Shown piece after piece: positions 16,660 through 25,948 of a stretch of DNA of 64,000 nt. Origin of the DNA: Mesonia sediminis (GTDB lineage: Bacteria > Bacteroidota > Bacteroidia > Flavobacteriales > Flavobacteriaceae); NCBI RefSeq assembly GCF_042684705.1, contig NZ_JBHULZ010000041.1, positions 744,001 through 808,000 on the forward strand. Reading direction: 5' to 3'. A model generated the notes under the pieces. The model worked only from the letters and a program-made list of their open reading frames with translations, ran no database searches and was not told the DNA's origin. How positions within the stretch are numbered: the stretch's first letter is position 1; each line of letters begins with the position of its first letter. The position numbers and the translations under genes were made by a program.

Positions 16660-16952
16660 CCCGAATTCTCGGGACTCCCGAAAGGTCGCACTAATTCGGT
16701 TTAAACCCTACCGTTTCACCTATGGTTTTGTTGATTTTTGGAGGTAAAAACTGACATTTAGAGAGAAGTACAACTGTATTTCATCGGTTGAATTTGTTTT
16801 TTATCCTGCTTTTTTGGGGTGTTTGCTAGCGTTTTAGTGCTTTTTTGAACAAAAACAGTCGGTTTTTTAGGGTTTTGAGGTGGTTTTGGGCTTGAAAAAG
16901 CTTGTTTTGGAGGGTGAAAATGTAAAAAAAATTGAAAGAAGTGGTTTTTAAA

Positions 16953-17050
16953 AATCATGCTGAAGGTTCATGCAAATCATCAGCATGATTTTTTAATTCT
17001 TCAGCATGTTTTTCATGAATCATGCGCATGTTTTTCATGAATCATGCGCA
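16953..17050. repeat. CATG-rich short tandem/inverted repeats beside an assembly gap
   Basis: A 22-bp unit beginning CATGTTTTTCATGAATCATG is present twice in tandem, followed by a partial third. Just before it, TCAGCATGATTTTTTAATTC and TCAGCATGTTTTTC are also related. The units contain the palindromes CATGCGCATG and TCATGA. The adjacent 158-N gap suggests the array continues and defeated assembly. Confidence 0.7.
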
Positions 17051-17078
17051 TGAAATTTGGCTTTTTTGACCAAAAAAA

Positions 17079-17236
17079 NNNNNNNNNNNNNNNNNNNNNN
17101 NNNNNNNNNNNNNNNNNNNNNNNNNNNNNNNNNNNNNNNNNNNNNNNNNNNNNNNNNNNNNNNNNNNNNNNNNNNNNNNNNNNNNNNNNNNNNNNNNNNN
17201 NNNNNNNNNNNNNNNNNNNNNNNNNNNNNNNNNNNN
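17079..17236. other. Assembly gap (158 N)
   Basis: Run of 158 N between the CATG-rich repeats and the 3' end of the HU-like gene. It removes the C-terminal part of that gene. Confidence 0.98.
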
Positions 17237-17587
17237 ATGTTTGCTGGGACGGTAGTTTAAAGCTATACGCTTGATATTGCTTAAACTTACGTCTTCGGCT
17301 AAAACACTACCGGTTGAACCTACGCCAATTTGAAAATTGCCCAAGCGCCCTAATTCTACAATACGCCCTTGCTCTAACTCATCGAGCATATTATGTACAA
17401 AAGCGTGTAAAACGGCTAAACAATCGGGTTCACGCACGGTTGACTGATTGGAAATTAAATACGCAAGTCGGTCAAGATCACAGGTACCAGTGCTTACGGC
17501 CTGTAGATAATACAGTGGCGCAGCGGTTGGATCTTGAGGGTTCTTACGTGTTCTAACTTTTAGTTTTGCAAGTATGTTTTTGCTCAT
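17237..17587 (-). CDS. HU-like / IHF-type DNA-binding protein, 3' end lost in the gap
   Basis: 117 residues are visible from the ATG at 17587 (MSKNILAKLKVRTRKNPQDP) to the gap. The pattern fits the Bacteroidota HU-family proteins with an N-terminal extension: a helical dimerisation part (LDRLAYLISNQSTVREPDCL..LHAFVHNMLDELEQGRIVELG) followed by the beta-arm start (RLGNFQIGVGSTG). An upstream in-frame ATG at 17665 would add 26 basic residues lacking family character, so I rejected it. The role is probably DNA bending or nucleoid binding. The missing C-terminus prevents a finer call. Confidence 0.8.
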
Positions 17588-18571
17588 TGTAAAGGTTTTT
17601 TTAATTAAAATACACCTTTTGTGTTCGGGAGAGCGCTTACCGCTGGTAAGCTGTGGTCGCAGCAAAGGTTGAAACTGCTTCCTACTTGGTCTCTCGGTGG
17701 TTGTTCTAAAGCTAAGTCATCCTATTTCTTTTTTATTTACTTAGCGCTAAACTAGGGACTTAAGCAAAGAATGCCGGTTTAAATTTTACGAGTTTAAAGC
17801 AGAATTCATTGAGTTTCAAACAGAATTTTATGCGTCTACCCGAAAATCTTCCGAGTTTACTCGCAAGTTTCCCTACTAGCTGGTAGTCAGTTAGTTATAA
17901 AGCTAATTTTAAGCAGCATTTTAATCGGTTGCAACCGGAATTTTTAACCCTTTTCACTGTTCAGAGCATTGTATTCTCGTGACAATTGCATTAAACCTCC
18001 GTCTCCCACAAAATTGAATGAGTATAAAATATTGCTCGCTCACCTATGGTTTAGGGTGATAATTGGGGTTACAAAATGCAAGCTAAAAGCATACCTGCTT
18101 CGTAACTCCTTCGGTACTTCTTCGTTCATCCCTCGAAATATAAGGATTTATCGATGTTTTATCGAAGGAGTATCGAACTAGCTTCGAGGGAGCTATGGCG
18201 TATCCCTGGGTATTTTAAGCGATTTTTATGGCTTAAATAGGCTTCCCTATCGCCAAGAAATGCTAAGCGAGGCGGTACCAGCAAAGGGATGTTTGATTGA
18301 TTTTGGTTAAAGTCATCAGGTGTTGAGTCGGTTGCCACTGCTTAAAGCGACCCCTTCGTGAGCATAATGAAAAGACTTGATTGCGCAGGTCAAGGCGAAA
18401 GTGAAAGGTCTGGGGCAATGTTTATTTAATTCTATTGCTTATTTTTGTTGCTATCGATTGGTCGTACCCTAAATAAAGCACCAAACCTATCTTGTCAAAT
18501 TTCAAAGCAAATAAGAAAATTATCTGCTTTCATAGTTCAACCGGCACAGGTTTTTTAATTAGTTGATTAGA
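17588..18571. other. Gene-free stretch upstream of the HU-like and NERD genes
   Basis: No frame with coding character is seen. Visible structure: a 12-bp palindrome CGGTTGCAACCG near 17929, and an 8-bp inverted repeat CCCTCGAA (18130-18137) / TTCGAGGG (18183-18190) enclosing TATCGATGTTTTATCGA. Modules A-C are absent. It presumably holds the promoter of the minus-strand HU-like gene and possibly that of the NERD gene. Confidence 0.4.
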
Positions 18572-19333
18572 ATGGCACTTTACTTACTACTTAGCCTACT
18601 TTTTCTTTTTCTTCTTTATCAACTTTTCAAATTAAACCTATCACCAAAAATTAAAGGTGCTGTAGGTGAATACCGTGTAGCGAACAAATTGAAGCGCTTA
18701 AATAAAAAAGAGTATATCATTTTAAACAATCTTTTTTTCAAAACAGCTACTGCCACTACACAAATTGATCATTTAGTGATTTGTAGGAGTGGAATAGTTG
18801 TGATCGAAACAAAGTATTATAAAGGATGGATTCACGGGTATGAAAAGGCGAGGTATTGGACTCAAACTATTTATGAGCACAAAACAAGATTTAAAAATCC
18901 GATTCAGCAAAACTGGGTTCACGTTTTTGCTTTAAAAAAAATTCTGAATACCACATATCCTGTTCAGTATTTCCCCATTGTTGTTTTTACAGGAAATGCT
19001 ACTTTAAAGAATATCAGCAGTGAACTGCCCGTAATTTATGCTAGTCAACTGAAACAAACCATTAAGAAATTAAACGATCAAAAATTATTGTCGTATGAAC
19101 AAATGCAAGATCTTGCCTCTAGCCTGCAATCTCAACATATTTCAGACACCAAAATAACGAAACAACACTCCGCTCAAATCCGAAAAAAAATTCAAATAAA
19201 TGCGAGGTATGAAAAGCAAAAGGTGTGTCCTAGGTGTAAAATAAAATTAATAAAGAAAAAAGGCCGCTATGGAAAATTTTATGGGTGTGTCAATTTTCCT
19301 GAATGTACCTATACCTTAAGTCGTAATGCTTAA
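18572..19333 (+). CDS. NERD-domain protein with C-terminal topoisomerase-type zinc ribbon
   Basis: About 253 residues: an N-terminal transmembrane segment (LYLLLSLLFLFLLYQLF), then a NERD domain (KGAVGEYRVANKL, QIDHLVICRSGIVVIETK, the nuclease-like core with Asp/Glu-Thr-Lys) and a C-terminal four-Cys zinc ribbon (CPRCKIKLI..GKFYGCVNFPEC) as in topoisomerase I tails. NERD is a restriction-endonuclease-like fold thought to act on DNA; substrate unknown. I use the ATG at 18572; a TTG at 18563 would add three residues. It stands alone, not in an operon. Confidence 0.88.
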   Translation: MALYLLLSLLFLFLLYQLFKLNLSPKIKGAVGEYRVANKLKRLNKKEYIILNNLFFKTATATTQIDHLVICRSGIVVIETKYYKGWIHGYEKARYWTQTIYEHKTRFKNPIQQNWVHVFALKKILNTTYPVQYFPIVVFTGNATLKNISSELPVIYASQLKQTIKKLNDQKLLSYEQMQDLASSLQSQHISDTKITKQHSAQIRKKIQINARYEKQKVCPRCKIKLIKKKGRYGKFYGCVNFPECTYTLSRNA

Positions 19334-19612
19334 TCTGATCGTCCACTTTAAATAGTACCATGCAGCCAAAGCGTCTATTTAAATAAAAACACTTTATATT
19401 ATTGGTACAAATTCAGCTCGCTTAAGTATAAAAAAAACTTTTCAGTTCAATAGCTTAAAACAACGCATTACTTTTTAATTATGCCGATAAAAACTTACAT
19501 TCGTCGCCGAACAAAATATAGCCGACTACAAAAGAATTGAAAATAAACTATTGACGTACAATTAGCTGATAATTTGCAGCACAAAGCACTCAGGTCACTT
19601 AAAAAACAGCTC

Positions 19613-20881
19613 ATGAAATTAAAACAAGGCCGAAAAATTCTCCGTTACCGCGAGCGCCTGGACCAACCTTTAGGTTTTAACCCCTTTGTTTTTAGTCGGT
19701 CTTTTTTATTATGGGCTTTACTGGGGCTGCTGGGTGGTGTGATTGCCGGATTGTATTGGATTGTATTGGAATTTTTAACCCATCAAATCGCTTTTTTTCA
19801 GGGTTGGTTGGTCATTCCGGTGATGGCCCTTGGCGGATTGTTAGCCGGATTGATTATTCATTTTATCGGCGATCCGGGTGAAATCCACTTGATGGTGAAT
19901 AACATCCGTTTCAACAAGGGTAAACTGGACCCCAAGAACAATCCGTCGATGATTTTATCTTCGCTACTTTGCGTAGCTTCTGGCGGAAGTTTGGGACCCG
20001 AGGCTCCATTAGTGCAAATCACCGGCTCTACCGGAACCTGGTTGGGTAAGCTGTTTCGGCTTAAAGGAGAAGATTTACGCTCGCTTAGTATTGCCGGTAT
20101 GGCATCGGGCTTTACCGCACTTTTTGGCGCTCCACTAGGCGGCAGTCTTTTTTCTTTAGAAATTTTACACTATAAGTATGCGGTAGAATATTACCGCGCC
20201 ATTATCCCCGCTTTTGTGGCCAGCTGTTTTAGTTATTTAGTTTTTGCGCTCATCATACACCTGGGATTGGGTCCGGTTTGGGATTTATCGGCTTATGCGT
20301 ATTCTGGGATATTTGAATTTGCCTATGCGGTTTTGTTTGCAGGCATTGGCGCAATATTAGGTTGGGCTTTTATCGGATGTACCAAAATTTTTAAAGTTGC
20401 CTTCGAAAGAAAACCTCTACCCATTTACCTTAAAACACTAATTGGAGGCTTGCTACTTGGTAGTATTGCCTATTATTTTCCGATTACCCGCTACTTTGGT
20501 CACCACGAAATCAATACGCTTTTGAGCAGCCCTTATTCCCTAGCCTTTTTAGGCGGAATTCTAGTTTTTAAAATCATAGCGATTTCCATTACGGTTACTT
20601 CGGGTTGGCGGGGCGGTTTTATCATTCCTCTATTTTTTGTAGGGGCTACGGCTGGTTTGATTTTACATGAACTTTTTCCTAGTATTAATTTAAGCCTAGC
20701 TGTGGTAAGTTGTATGGCGGCGATCAATGCTTGCGTGACCCGAACGCCGATGAGTACTACTATTTTACTGGCTACCTTAACGGGATTTGGACACTTTATA
20801 CCCATTTTATTCGCTAGCCTTACCGGATATTTTCTCGCACCAAAAACCCCTTTTATTGGTTCACAAATGAAAAAACAATAG
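19613..20881 (+). CDS. ClC-family chloride channel / antiporter
   Basis: About 422 residues with some ten hydrophobic helices. The key ClC signature is present as ASGGSLGPEAPLV, with the gating Glu position occupied in GPEAP. Further motifs are GGSLFSLEILHY (helix N-type GxFxP region is GWRGGFIIPLFF). ClC proteins move Cl- alone or exchange it for H+. This SLGPE type is close to the YfeO-like branch, so transport mode is uncertain. The start is ATG 19613; TTG at 19574 would add 13 residues. No partner genes. Confidence 0.88.
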   Translation: MKLKQGRKILRYRERLDQPLGFNPFVFSRSFLLWALLGLLGGVIAGLYWIVLEFLTHQIAFFQGWLVIPVMALGGLLAGLIIHFIGDPGEIHLMVNNIRFNKGKLDPKNNPSMILSSLLCVASGGSLGPEAPLVQITGSTGTWLGKLFRLKGEDLRSLSIAGMASGFTALFGAPLGGSLFSLEILHYKYAVEYYRAIIPAFVASCFSYLVFALIIHLGLGPVWDLSAYAYSGIFEFAYAVLFAGIGAILGWAFIGCTKIFKVAFERKPLPIYLKTLIGGLLLGSIAYYFPITRYFGHHEINTLLSSPYSLAFLGGILVFKIIAISITVTSGWRGGFIIPLFFVGATAGLILHELFPSINLSLAVVSCMAAINACVTRTPMSTTILLATLTGFGHFIPILFASLTGYFLAPKTPFIGSQMKKQ

Positions 20882-21109
20882 ACCTCTTTCTTGATAATCA
20901 AACTGAAATTGCTAAATACTAATTGCTGATACAAAATAAAAGCTTGGCCAATAAGACTTAAAAGCTACGGGATAGGCCTATACCTTATCTTTATTTTCCT
21001 AGATTAAGCCATACCTTTACGGATTTTATCTACACCAGTAATTTTATATCAAACTAGTTTTTCTGCTGGCTATAGCCCCAGACGTTTATTGACATCACAA
21101 TAAAAATTT

Positions 21110-21150
21110 AAGTGATTTTAAAAAAAATTATGATTTTTAATCACTTTTTC
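21110..21150 (+). terminator. Imperfect hairpin with T-run between the ClC gene and the next gene
   Basis: AAGTGATT (21110-21117) pairs with AATCACTT (21139-21146), with extra A/T pairing inside and TTT after. It is AT-rich and lies 230 bp past the ClC stop, so its role is uncertain. The rest of 20882-21254 shows nothing else besides a TATATTTA box (21162-21169), one mismatch from the -7 consensus, before the next gene. Confidence 0.4.
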
Positions 21151-21254
21151 TAAAAAGCGATTATATTTACGCAAATTTTAAGCTTAATTTAACACAAAAC
21201 TAATCTTTGCCTTTTCTCCATGGTAGTAAAGGCTAATTTCAAACACACCTAAAC

Positions 21255-21812
21255 ATGAAAAATTTTATTTTTGGAATGCTATTTTTAGCTTCCTTTGCAA
21301 GTTTCGCCCAAGAAGAAGTTAAAGAACCAACTTTTATCGGAGAGGCGTTTATTCTAAAAGATAACAATGAAACCTTAGATTTACAAAAAGAACATGTGCA
21401 ATTAAAAACCCGTGCTGGTGCTGGCGTTTACTTAGCAGGAATAGGTAAAGTGAAAACTAAAATTGATATTCCTAATTGTTGTTCGGATACCTCTTATCGT
21501 CCTAAGAAGGAAATAAAATTGGTGGTACGGGCAGTAGATAATGAAACGGATCCGTTATCGATTATTCAGGTTTTTAAATTCAAAAAGAAAAAGAAAAAGA
21601 GATTGGCTGAATTGTCTTCGGTAGGTACTTTTTCTGGTGGTTCTTCGAACAACTTGGATTATCTAAAGTTTAAAGCCGAAAAGTTTGGTAAAAATTCATA
21701 CCTGCTTTCGATTGAAAATTTTGAACGTGGTGCTGAATATGGGGTAATGGTGAGCAATCCTAACTCATTAGACGAAAAACAAACCATTGTTTCTACTTTT
21801 GGGGTAATCTAA
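21255..21812 (+). CDS. Secreted protein of unknown function
   Basis: 185 residues with a signal peptide (MKNFIFGMLFLASFASFAQ) and cleavage before EEVKEP. The mature part has a Cys pair (IPNCCSD), a very basic patch KKKKKKR near residue 115 and otherwise beta-rich sequence ending STFGVI. Family not recognised. It is monocistronic: it has its own -7-like box at 21162-21169 and a clear terminator at 21828-21867. Location in the periplasm or outside is inferred from the signal only. Confidence 0.75.
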   Translation: MKNFIFGMLFLASFASFAQEEVKEPTFIGEAFILKDNNETLDLQKEHVQLKTRAGAGVYLAGIGKVKTKIDIPNCCSDTSYRPKKEIKLVVRAVDNETDPLSIIQVFKFKKKKKKRLAELSSVGTFSGGSSNNLDYLKFKAEKFGKNSYLLSIENFERGAEYGVMVSNPNSLDEKQTIVSTFGVI

Positions 21813-21827
21813 GCCAAATTATACATA

Positions 21828-21867
21828 AGGCCTCGTTTTTACTTTTTGACGGGGCCTCGCTTTTTTT
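21828..21867 (+). terminator. Intrinsic terminator
   Basis: AGGCCTCGT (21828-21836) pairs with ACGGGGCCT (21849-21857), 9 bp with one G-U, followed by CGC and seven T. It ends the gene at 21255-21812. The remainder of the stretch up to 22141 holds only the palindrome copy at 22031. Confidence 0.8.
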
Positions 21868-22030
21868 ATATAAAAACAAAGCGAAAAGTACTTCCCAACG
21901 CTTTTTTTCCAAGCATACTTATTCTTTTATCCCGTGTTTATTGCACAAAAGCTACTATAGATTACTCTAAACACCTCCCACCTGCATCAATTTTGTTTTA
22001 ACCAGTGCCGTAAATGATTTTGCTAAAGCC

Positions 22031-22044
22031 ATCCGCTTTAAGCG
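22031..22044. repeat. ATCCGCTTTAAGCG motif, copy 1
   Basis: One of four exact copies in the window of this 14-mer, the core of the palindrome TCCGCTTTAAGCGGA. Here it is intergenic, upstream of the UPF0158 gene. Others are at 43560, 51623 and 54964. Confidence 0.6.
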
Positions 22045-22141
22045 AAAAATAAAATCTAGTTAAATTCAACCTTCTTTTAACTTAAGCGGAAAAACTTGAT
22101 AAAAATTTTATAACTTATCGCCTAAAACTTTTTAGCTTATT

Positions 22142-22570
22142 ATGTTGAGTACCGAACAGAAAAAACTAATATATGCCATAGCGCAAGAATTGGATTGCGG
22201 AATGGATTGTTATTATAATGTAGCAACCAAAGAACTCATAAGCGTACCGGGCGAAGGCTATGAAATGAGTATGGATTTTGAAATGGAGGAATTTTTTGAG
22301 GAAGACCTCGAAAGAGTCAAAGAACAGGAGGAGGACTTTATTTTTATTGAAGCCCCAGATTCACGAACTTCTTTTGCTATTATGGAGTCTTTTGTAGACC
22401 AAATTGATGATTCGCGCTTTAGCACTCAATTGCAAACACTCTTGCAAAATAAATATCCGTTTCGGAATTTTAAAGCTAAAGTAGAAGGCTCTGCTTATCG
22501 ACAAGCTTGGTTTGACTTTAAACAAAAGGCGCTAGAAAGGCATGTAGCTGAAATTTTGGACTTTAACTAA
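22142..22570 (+). CDS. UPF0158 family protein
   Basis: 142 residues, acidic, with the family hallmarks: an early LDCGMDCYYN segment, a strongly acidic middle (EEFFEEDLERVKEQEEDFIFIE), FVDQIDDSRF and the C-terminal GSAYRQAWFDFKQKALERHV. No biochemical function is established for the family. The ATG start follows TTTTAGCTTATT with no strong Shine-Dalgarno, as is usual in this phylum. Neighbours give no functional clue. Confidence 0.85.
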   Translation: MLSTEQKKLIYAIAQELDCGMDCYYNVATKELISVPGEGYEMSMDFEMEEFFEEDLERVKEQEEDFIFIEAPDSRTSFAIMESFVDQIDDSRFSTQLQTLLQNKYPFRNFKAKVEGSAYRQAWFDFKQKALERHVAEILDFN

Positions 22571-22682
22571 TCCCTATTTTATCCTTGTTTGGTATTGGTA
22601 TTGCCGTGATTTTTTGTCACTGAGTTACCTTATATGCTGCTTTTTTTTATTTTTGGCGCCTCGAGTCCGCTTATTTTTTGTC

Positions 22683-23366
22683 ATGAATCAACCAGCCCAT
22701 CACGCCTTTTACCGCAAAAGCGAATCTCAACAAAAACGATTTTTAGTGCGTTTAGCTCTGCTTTTCGTCGGGTTTATATTGCTAACCGTCGCGCTTGGTT
22801 ATGCTACTGGCTGGTATTTGATACCGGTGCTGAGTATCACCTTAGGCTTATCGATTATCGCCCCGTTTTTCGATATTCCAGCACTGCAGAAAAAGGGTGA
22901 TTTGGTATACTATTCTCCGCTTTTCCTAGCCGAAAAACCCAAAAATCAGTGCCTTAAAATTCACGCAGGCAGTTTATTTGACTACTATTTTGTACTCGAC
23001 CGCAATAGCACGCCCCAACAACGAAAGGCTTTTATCATGCAGCAGTTTTTAAGTGGTTTATTGAATTTTATCGAAGCGCATCAAACACATAAGCATCTAA
23101 AAGTACGCGGCACCAGCTATATTATAAATGCACGCACAGCAGAAAAAATCGGCTTTAAGCCACAAAAAACAGACGGACTTCAATTGCTCATTTTGGGCTA
23201 CAACTACTTTAACCTTGTAATAGCCAATTCACTTGCCAAGGGAAAATTTTCTTTTCCTAAACTGAACAGAACCATTAGCTTTGAAGCGGATATCTCAGCG
23301 CTTATCGAACATAAAGCCAGTATTCAAAACCTACACGATCGTTTACTGCGCAGCCAAAAAGCTTAA
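22683..23366 (+). CDS. Membrane protein of unknown function
   Basis: About 227 residues from ATG 22683. Two adjacent transmembrane helices lie near the N-terminus (VRLALLFVGFILLTVALGYA and LIPVLSITLGLSIIAPFF), then a soluble domain of about 150 residues with the segment VRGTSYIINARTAEKIGFKP. A longer frame from 22614 adds a hydrophobic, low-quality N-terminus, so I prefer 22683. No family recognised. It converges on the SRAP gene with a 4-bp overlap of stops. Confidence 0.7.
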   Translation: MNQPAHHAFYRKSESQQKRFLVRLALLFVGFILLTVALGYATGWYLIPVLSITLGLSIIAPFFDIPALQKKGDLVYYSPLFLAEKPKNQCLKIHAGSLFDYYFVLDRNSTPQQRKAFIMQQFLSGLLNFIEAHQTHKHLKVRGTSYIINARTAEKIGFKPQKTDGLQLLILGYNYFNLVIANSLAKGKFSFPKLNRTISFEADISALIEHKASIQNLHDRLLRSQKA

Positions 23367-24061
23367 TCTTGTGTTGCTATAGGCTTTAGGATTTGTGGTG
23401 TATTGGTATCGATTTGTCTTTTATAAAGGTCGCTACTCACCGCATGAGCTTTAAAATCCTGCTGTATAAATCCGTTGTTGATGAGCTCTTGAATATCGGC
23501 ATCGCTAAGATTGGGATCGAGCCAATCTCCCTGCTTACTCGGATCTAAAACCAAAGGCATACGTTTTTTGGTGTTGTGAATTTCGGCGAAAAAAGGATTG
23601 GCTGCCGTGGTTAAAATACTTACGGTATAGGCTCCCGAAGCCATTTGCGTATAGATGCCTGCAAAGCAAAACAAGGCTTGCTGCGGTAAATAACAATAAT
23701 AAGGTTGTACCCCACCCGCCTGATGATGGGGTTCAAAAAAACCGTCGGCCAAAACCAAACAGCGGCGTTGACGAGCAGCCGATTGATACATACGCGAACG
23801 CAAAACACTTTCGCTTTTGGCATTTAGGGTATTGTATTTTTTTCGAAAAGCCTTTACATCGGCTTCACCAAAGGGAGCCACTAGGCCCCATTGCATAGCA
23901 TAAACCAAATGTGCCTCTTCTTGGGGTATCACAAATAAATTGGGATTGGTAAATCCCGAACGATGATAGTAAGGAGTAAACAAATCGGGATTTTTAAATT
24001 CAACCGAATACGTCTTTTGAATTTGTTTTTGCGTTTTATGCAAAGAGGTTTCATAACACAT
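23363..24061 (-). CDS. yedK: SOS response-associated peptidase family protein (SRAP/YedK/HMCES)
   Basis: 232 residues. Starts MCYET, so Cys2 is available after Met removal to form the thiazolidine crosslink with abasic sites. Other family marks: LNAKSES (Asn in the active site), RCLVLADGFFEPHH with the catalytic Glu, and IHNTKKRMPLVL with the active-site His region. SRAP proteins shield abasic sites in single-stranded DNA by covalent linkage. Stand-alone gene. No SOS box was identified. Confidence 0.93.
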   Translation of the reverse strand: MCYETSLHKTQKQIQKTYSVEFKNPDLFTPYYHRSGFTNPNLFVIPQEEAHLVYAMQWGLVAPFGEADVKAFRKKYNTLNAKSESVLRSRMYQSAARQRRCLVLADGFFEPHHQAGGVQPYYCYLPQQALFCFAGIYTQMASGAYTVSILTTAANPFFAEIHNTKKRMPLVLDPSKQGDWLDPNLSDADIQELINNGFIQQDFKAHAVSSDLYKRQIDTNTPQILKPIATQD

Positions 24062-24119
24062 AGGGCTTACTTTTTTGAAGATAGCGGAAGATACATAATT
24101 TTATGGGATTATGGAATGG

Positions 24120-25398
24120 GTAAAACCCTGCTTTGAATCGCTTTTTTGCCGTGGGTTGAGGCTATGTGAGAATAGTCCAAATCACGCCTTGTTAGTTCGA
24201 GTTTCGGATTTTTGGGCGATAGAACAAAAATGCGAAGTATCGAGATCCCGAATACTCGGGACTCCCATAAGGTCGCACTAATTCGGTATAAAACCTACCT
24301 TGTCATGTCGAGTGCGATTTTATGGCGTGAGCCATAAAAACGTGTATCGAGACACGGTCGAAAAGTAGCGAGTTTATTTTCTTTTTCATAACCTACATCA
24401 TAACAATTCATCAATCTTGCTATGTCCTAATTTTCATTTTCTTTACTTGTATAAAGAAAACGAAACAAAAGAAAGTACACTTTTTCTGAGGTATTTTTCA
24501 GGCAAGCTGAAAACCACTTGTATTTCGCTAAATTGGCTCCAAGGCTTCACCAATTCTTCACGCAAAACACAAGTTATACTGAAGAAAAAGATTGCAAAGC
24601 GCTGCTTTGAAACGCTTTTTTACGTGGGCTGCTGGATATTGTTATTTCTATATTCACGTGAATAAAAAAGCACTGCCAATTTTATGGCTATTTTCGATAG
24701 GCCGATTTTAAAAAGTAGTTATAATTATCACTTATTAGAAAAATAACCTGCCTTGTCAGTTCGAGTTTCGAATTTTTGGGCGATAGAACAAAAATGCGAA
24801 GTATCGAGATCCCGAATACTCGAGACTCCCAAAAGGTCGCACTAAATACGTAGTAGTATAAACCACGCCTTGTCACACCGAGTGAGGGTTTTTGACGGTA
24901 GACAAAAACTCTTGTATCGAGGTGCAGTCGAAAAGTAGCGAGTTTATTTATATTTTCAAAAGTTACTCTTTTACAATTCATTAATCTTACTATGTCCTAA
25001 TTTTCATTTTCTTTACGGTGTATTCCTCTCGCTGCGCTCGTCGGATACAGGAGAAAACGAAACAAAAGAAAGTACACTTTTTCTAAGGTATTTTTCAGAC
25101 AAGCTGAAAACCACTTGTATTTTGCTAAATTGGCTCCAAGGCTTTCCCGAATGCTCGGGACTCCCAAAAGGTCGCGACAAGTAGATAGAAGTATAATATC
25201 TAATTTTATATACTCAAGCCTATTACACTAAAACATTTAAACGCAAATCACAAGTTATACTGAAGAAAAAGATTGCAAAGCCCTGCTTTGAAACGCTTTT
25301 TGAATTGCGCTGCTGGATACTGTTAATTCTAAATCCACGCGAATAAAAAAAGCACTGCCAATTTTACGCGTTATTTTCGATAGGCCGGGTTTGAAAAG
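24120..25398 (+). repeat. Composite intergenic repeat field (modules A, B and C remnants)
   Basis: Between the SRAP gene and the second toxin gene. Short module B copies at about 24188-24290 and 24750-24845 run from arm 1 straight into CCCGAATACTCGGGAC. Left halves are at about 24297-24370 and 24866-24945. Module A is at 24428-24650 (lacking the TACGGTGTATTCC..GGATAC part) and 25003-25316. Tails of module C (TTTTCGATAGGCCG) are at about 24690 and 25370. All are in plus orientation. No gene is supported here. Confidence 0.85.
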
Positions 25399-25403
25399 TA
25401 TAG

Positions 25404-25724
25404 CTACTCCTTATTTTTGGAACTCAATATTTTTAGAAGTTTTTTAGGGCTTTGCCTATTGTCCCAAAAGGCTGTGATAATAATTTCTGTATCACTAAAT
25501 TGATAGTAAATACTATAATTACCCAATGATGCCACTCTTGTACTCTTAAAATTTGTGGCTTTGTAGATTAGTGGATTCTCCGCTATCTGATGGGTTCTAT
25601 CCGAAACTAATTTTAATAGTTTTTTCGAGTAGTTATTTGACTTGTTTCTTTTAACCCAATACGCTAAAATTCCTACGAACTGTATGTCAGCTGTGCGTGT
25701 CCAAATTACATTGCGTCGAGCCAC
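25404..25724 (-). CDS. RelE/ParE family toxin (second system)
   Basis: 106 residues: N-terminal VIWTRTADIQFVGILAYWV helix region, a middle IAENPLIYKATNF segment and C-terminal strands SLGNYSIYYQFSDTEIIITAFWDNRQSPKKL, the usual ParE/RelE end (FWDxRQ). It overlaps the antitoxin gene by 19 bp. Sequence is clearly distinct from the toxin at 14675, so this is not a recent duplicate. Target (gyrase or mRNA) cannot be decided. Confidence 0.85.
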   Translation of the reverse strand: MARRNVIWTRTADIQFVGILAYWVKRNKSNNYSKKLLKLVSDRTHQIAENPLIYKATNFKSTRVASLGNYSIYYQFSDTEIIITAFWDNRQSPKKLLKILSSKNKE

Positions 25725-25948
25725 TCCAAATTTCTTTTGTTCATCGCTTCTTGTGAAATCAGTTTCCCTTCTTTTATATCCCGTTCACTCATTTCTAGCA
25801 TTAGTTGCTGTTCTTTGGTTAATTCAATAATTTCAGATTCAGATGCACTCGAAGTGATTATTTTATCAAGAGCGATTAAAAAGTCTTTATTTTTAATCGA
25901 TAGAATTTTCTCAATTAATCCGTTTCGTATATTATCTACTGAGGCCAT
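25706..25948 (-). CDS. Antitoxin partner of the second RelE/ParE toxin
   Basis: Eighty residues from the ATG at 25948 (ASVDNIRNGLIEKILSIKN). A longer frame to 26113 adds 55 residues of poor quality, so I prefer the internal ATG, which also gives the same length as the other antitoxin. Helical N-terminal part, Ser/Glu-rich middle, then LTKEQQLMLEMSERDIKEGKL, comparable in layout to MTMEQYNAEIDQAMEDSKNG of 14983-15225. Probably binds toxin and its own promoter. Confidence 0.78.
   Translation of the reverse strand: MASVDNIRNGLIEKILSIKNKDFLIALDKIITSSASESEIIELTKEQQLMLEMSERDIKEGKLISQEAMNKRNLEWLDAM

Noticed and set aside
14030..16700. Insertion sequence or integron
   Set aside because: No transposase, integrase or attC-type recombinase gene is present, and no direct target duplications were recognised. 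The elements might be MITE-like, but no parent element is visible.
16758..16958. 66-residue Pro/Lys-rich frame on the minus strand
   Set aside because: Low-complexity sequence (many P, K, F, Q), no promoter or partner, and close to repeats; not convincing as a gene.
17969..18181. 70-residue open frame upstream of the NERD gene
   Set aside because: No domain, random-looking composition and no promoter; it lies over the inverted repeat at 18130-18190.
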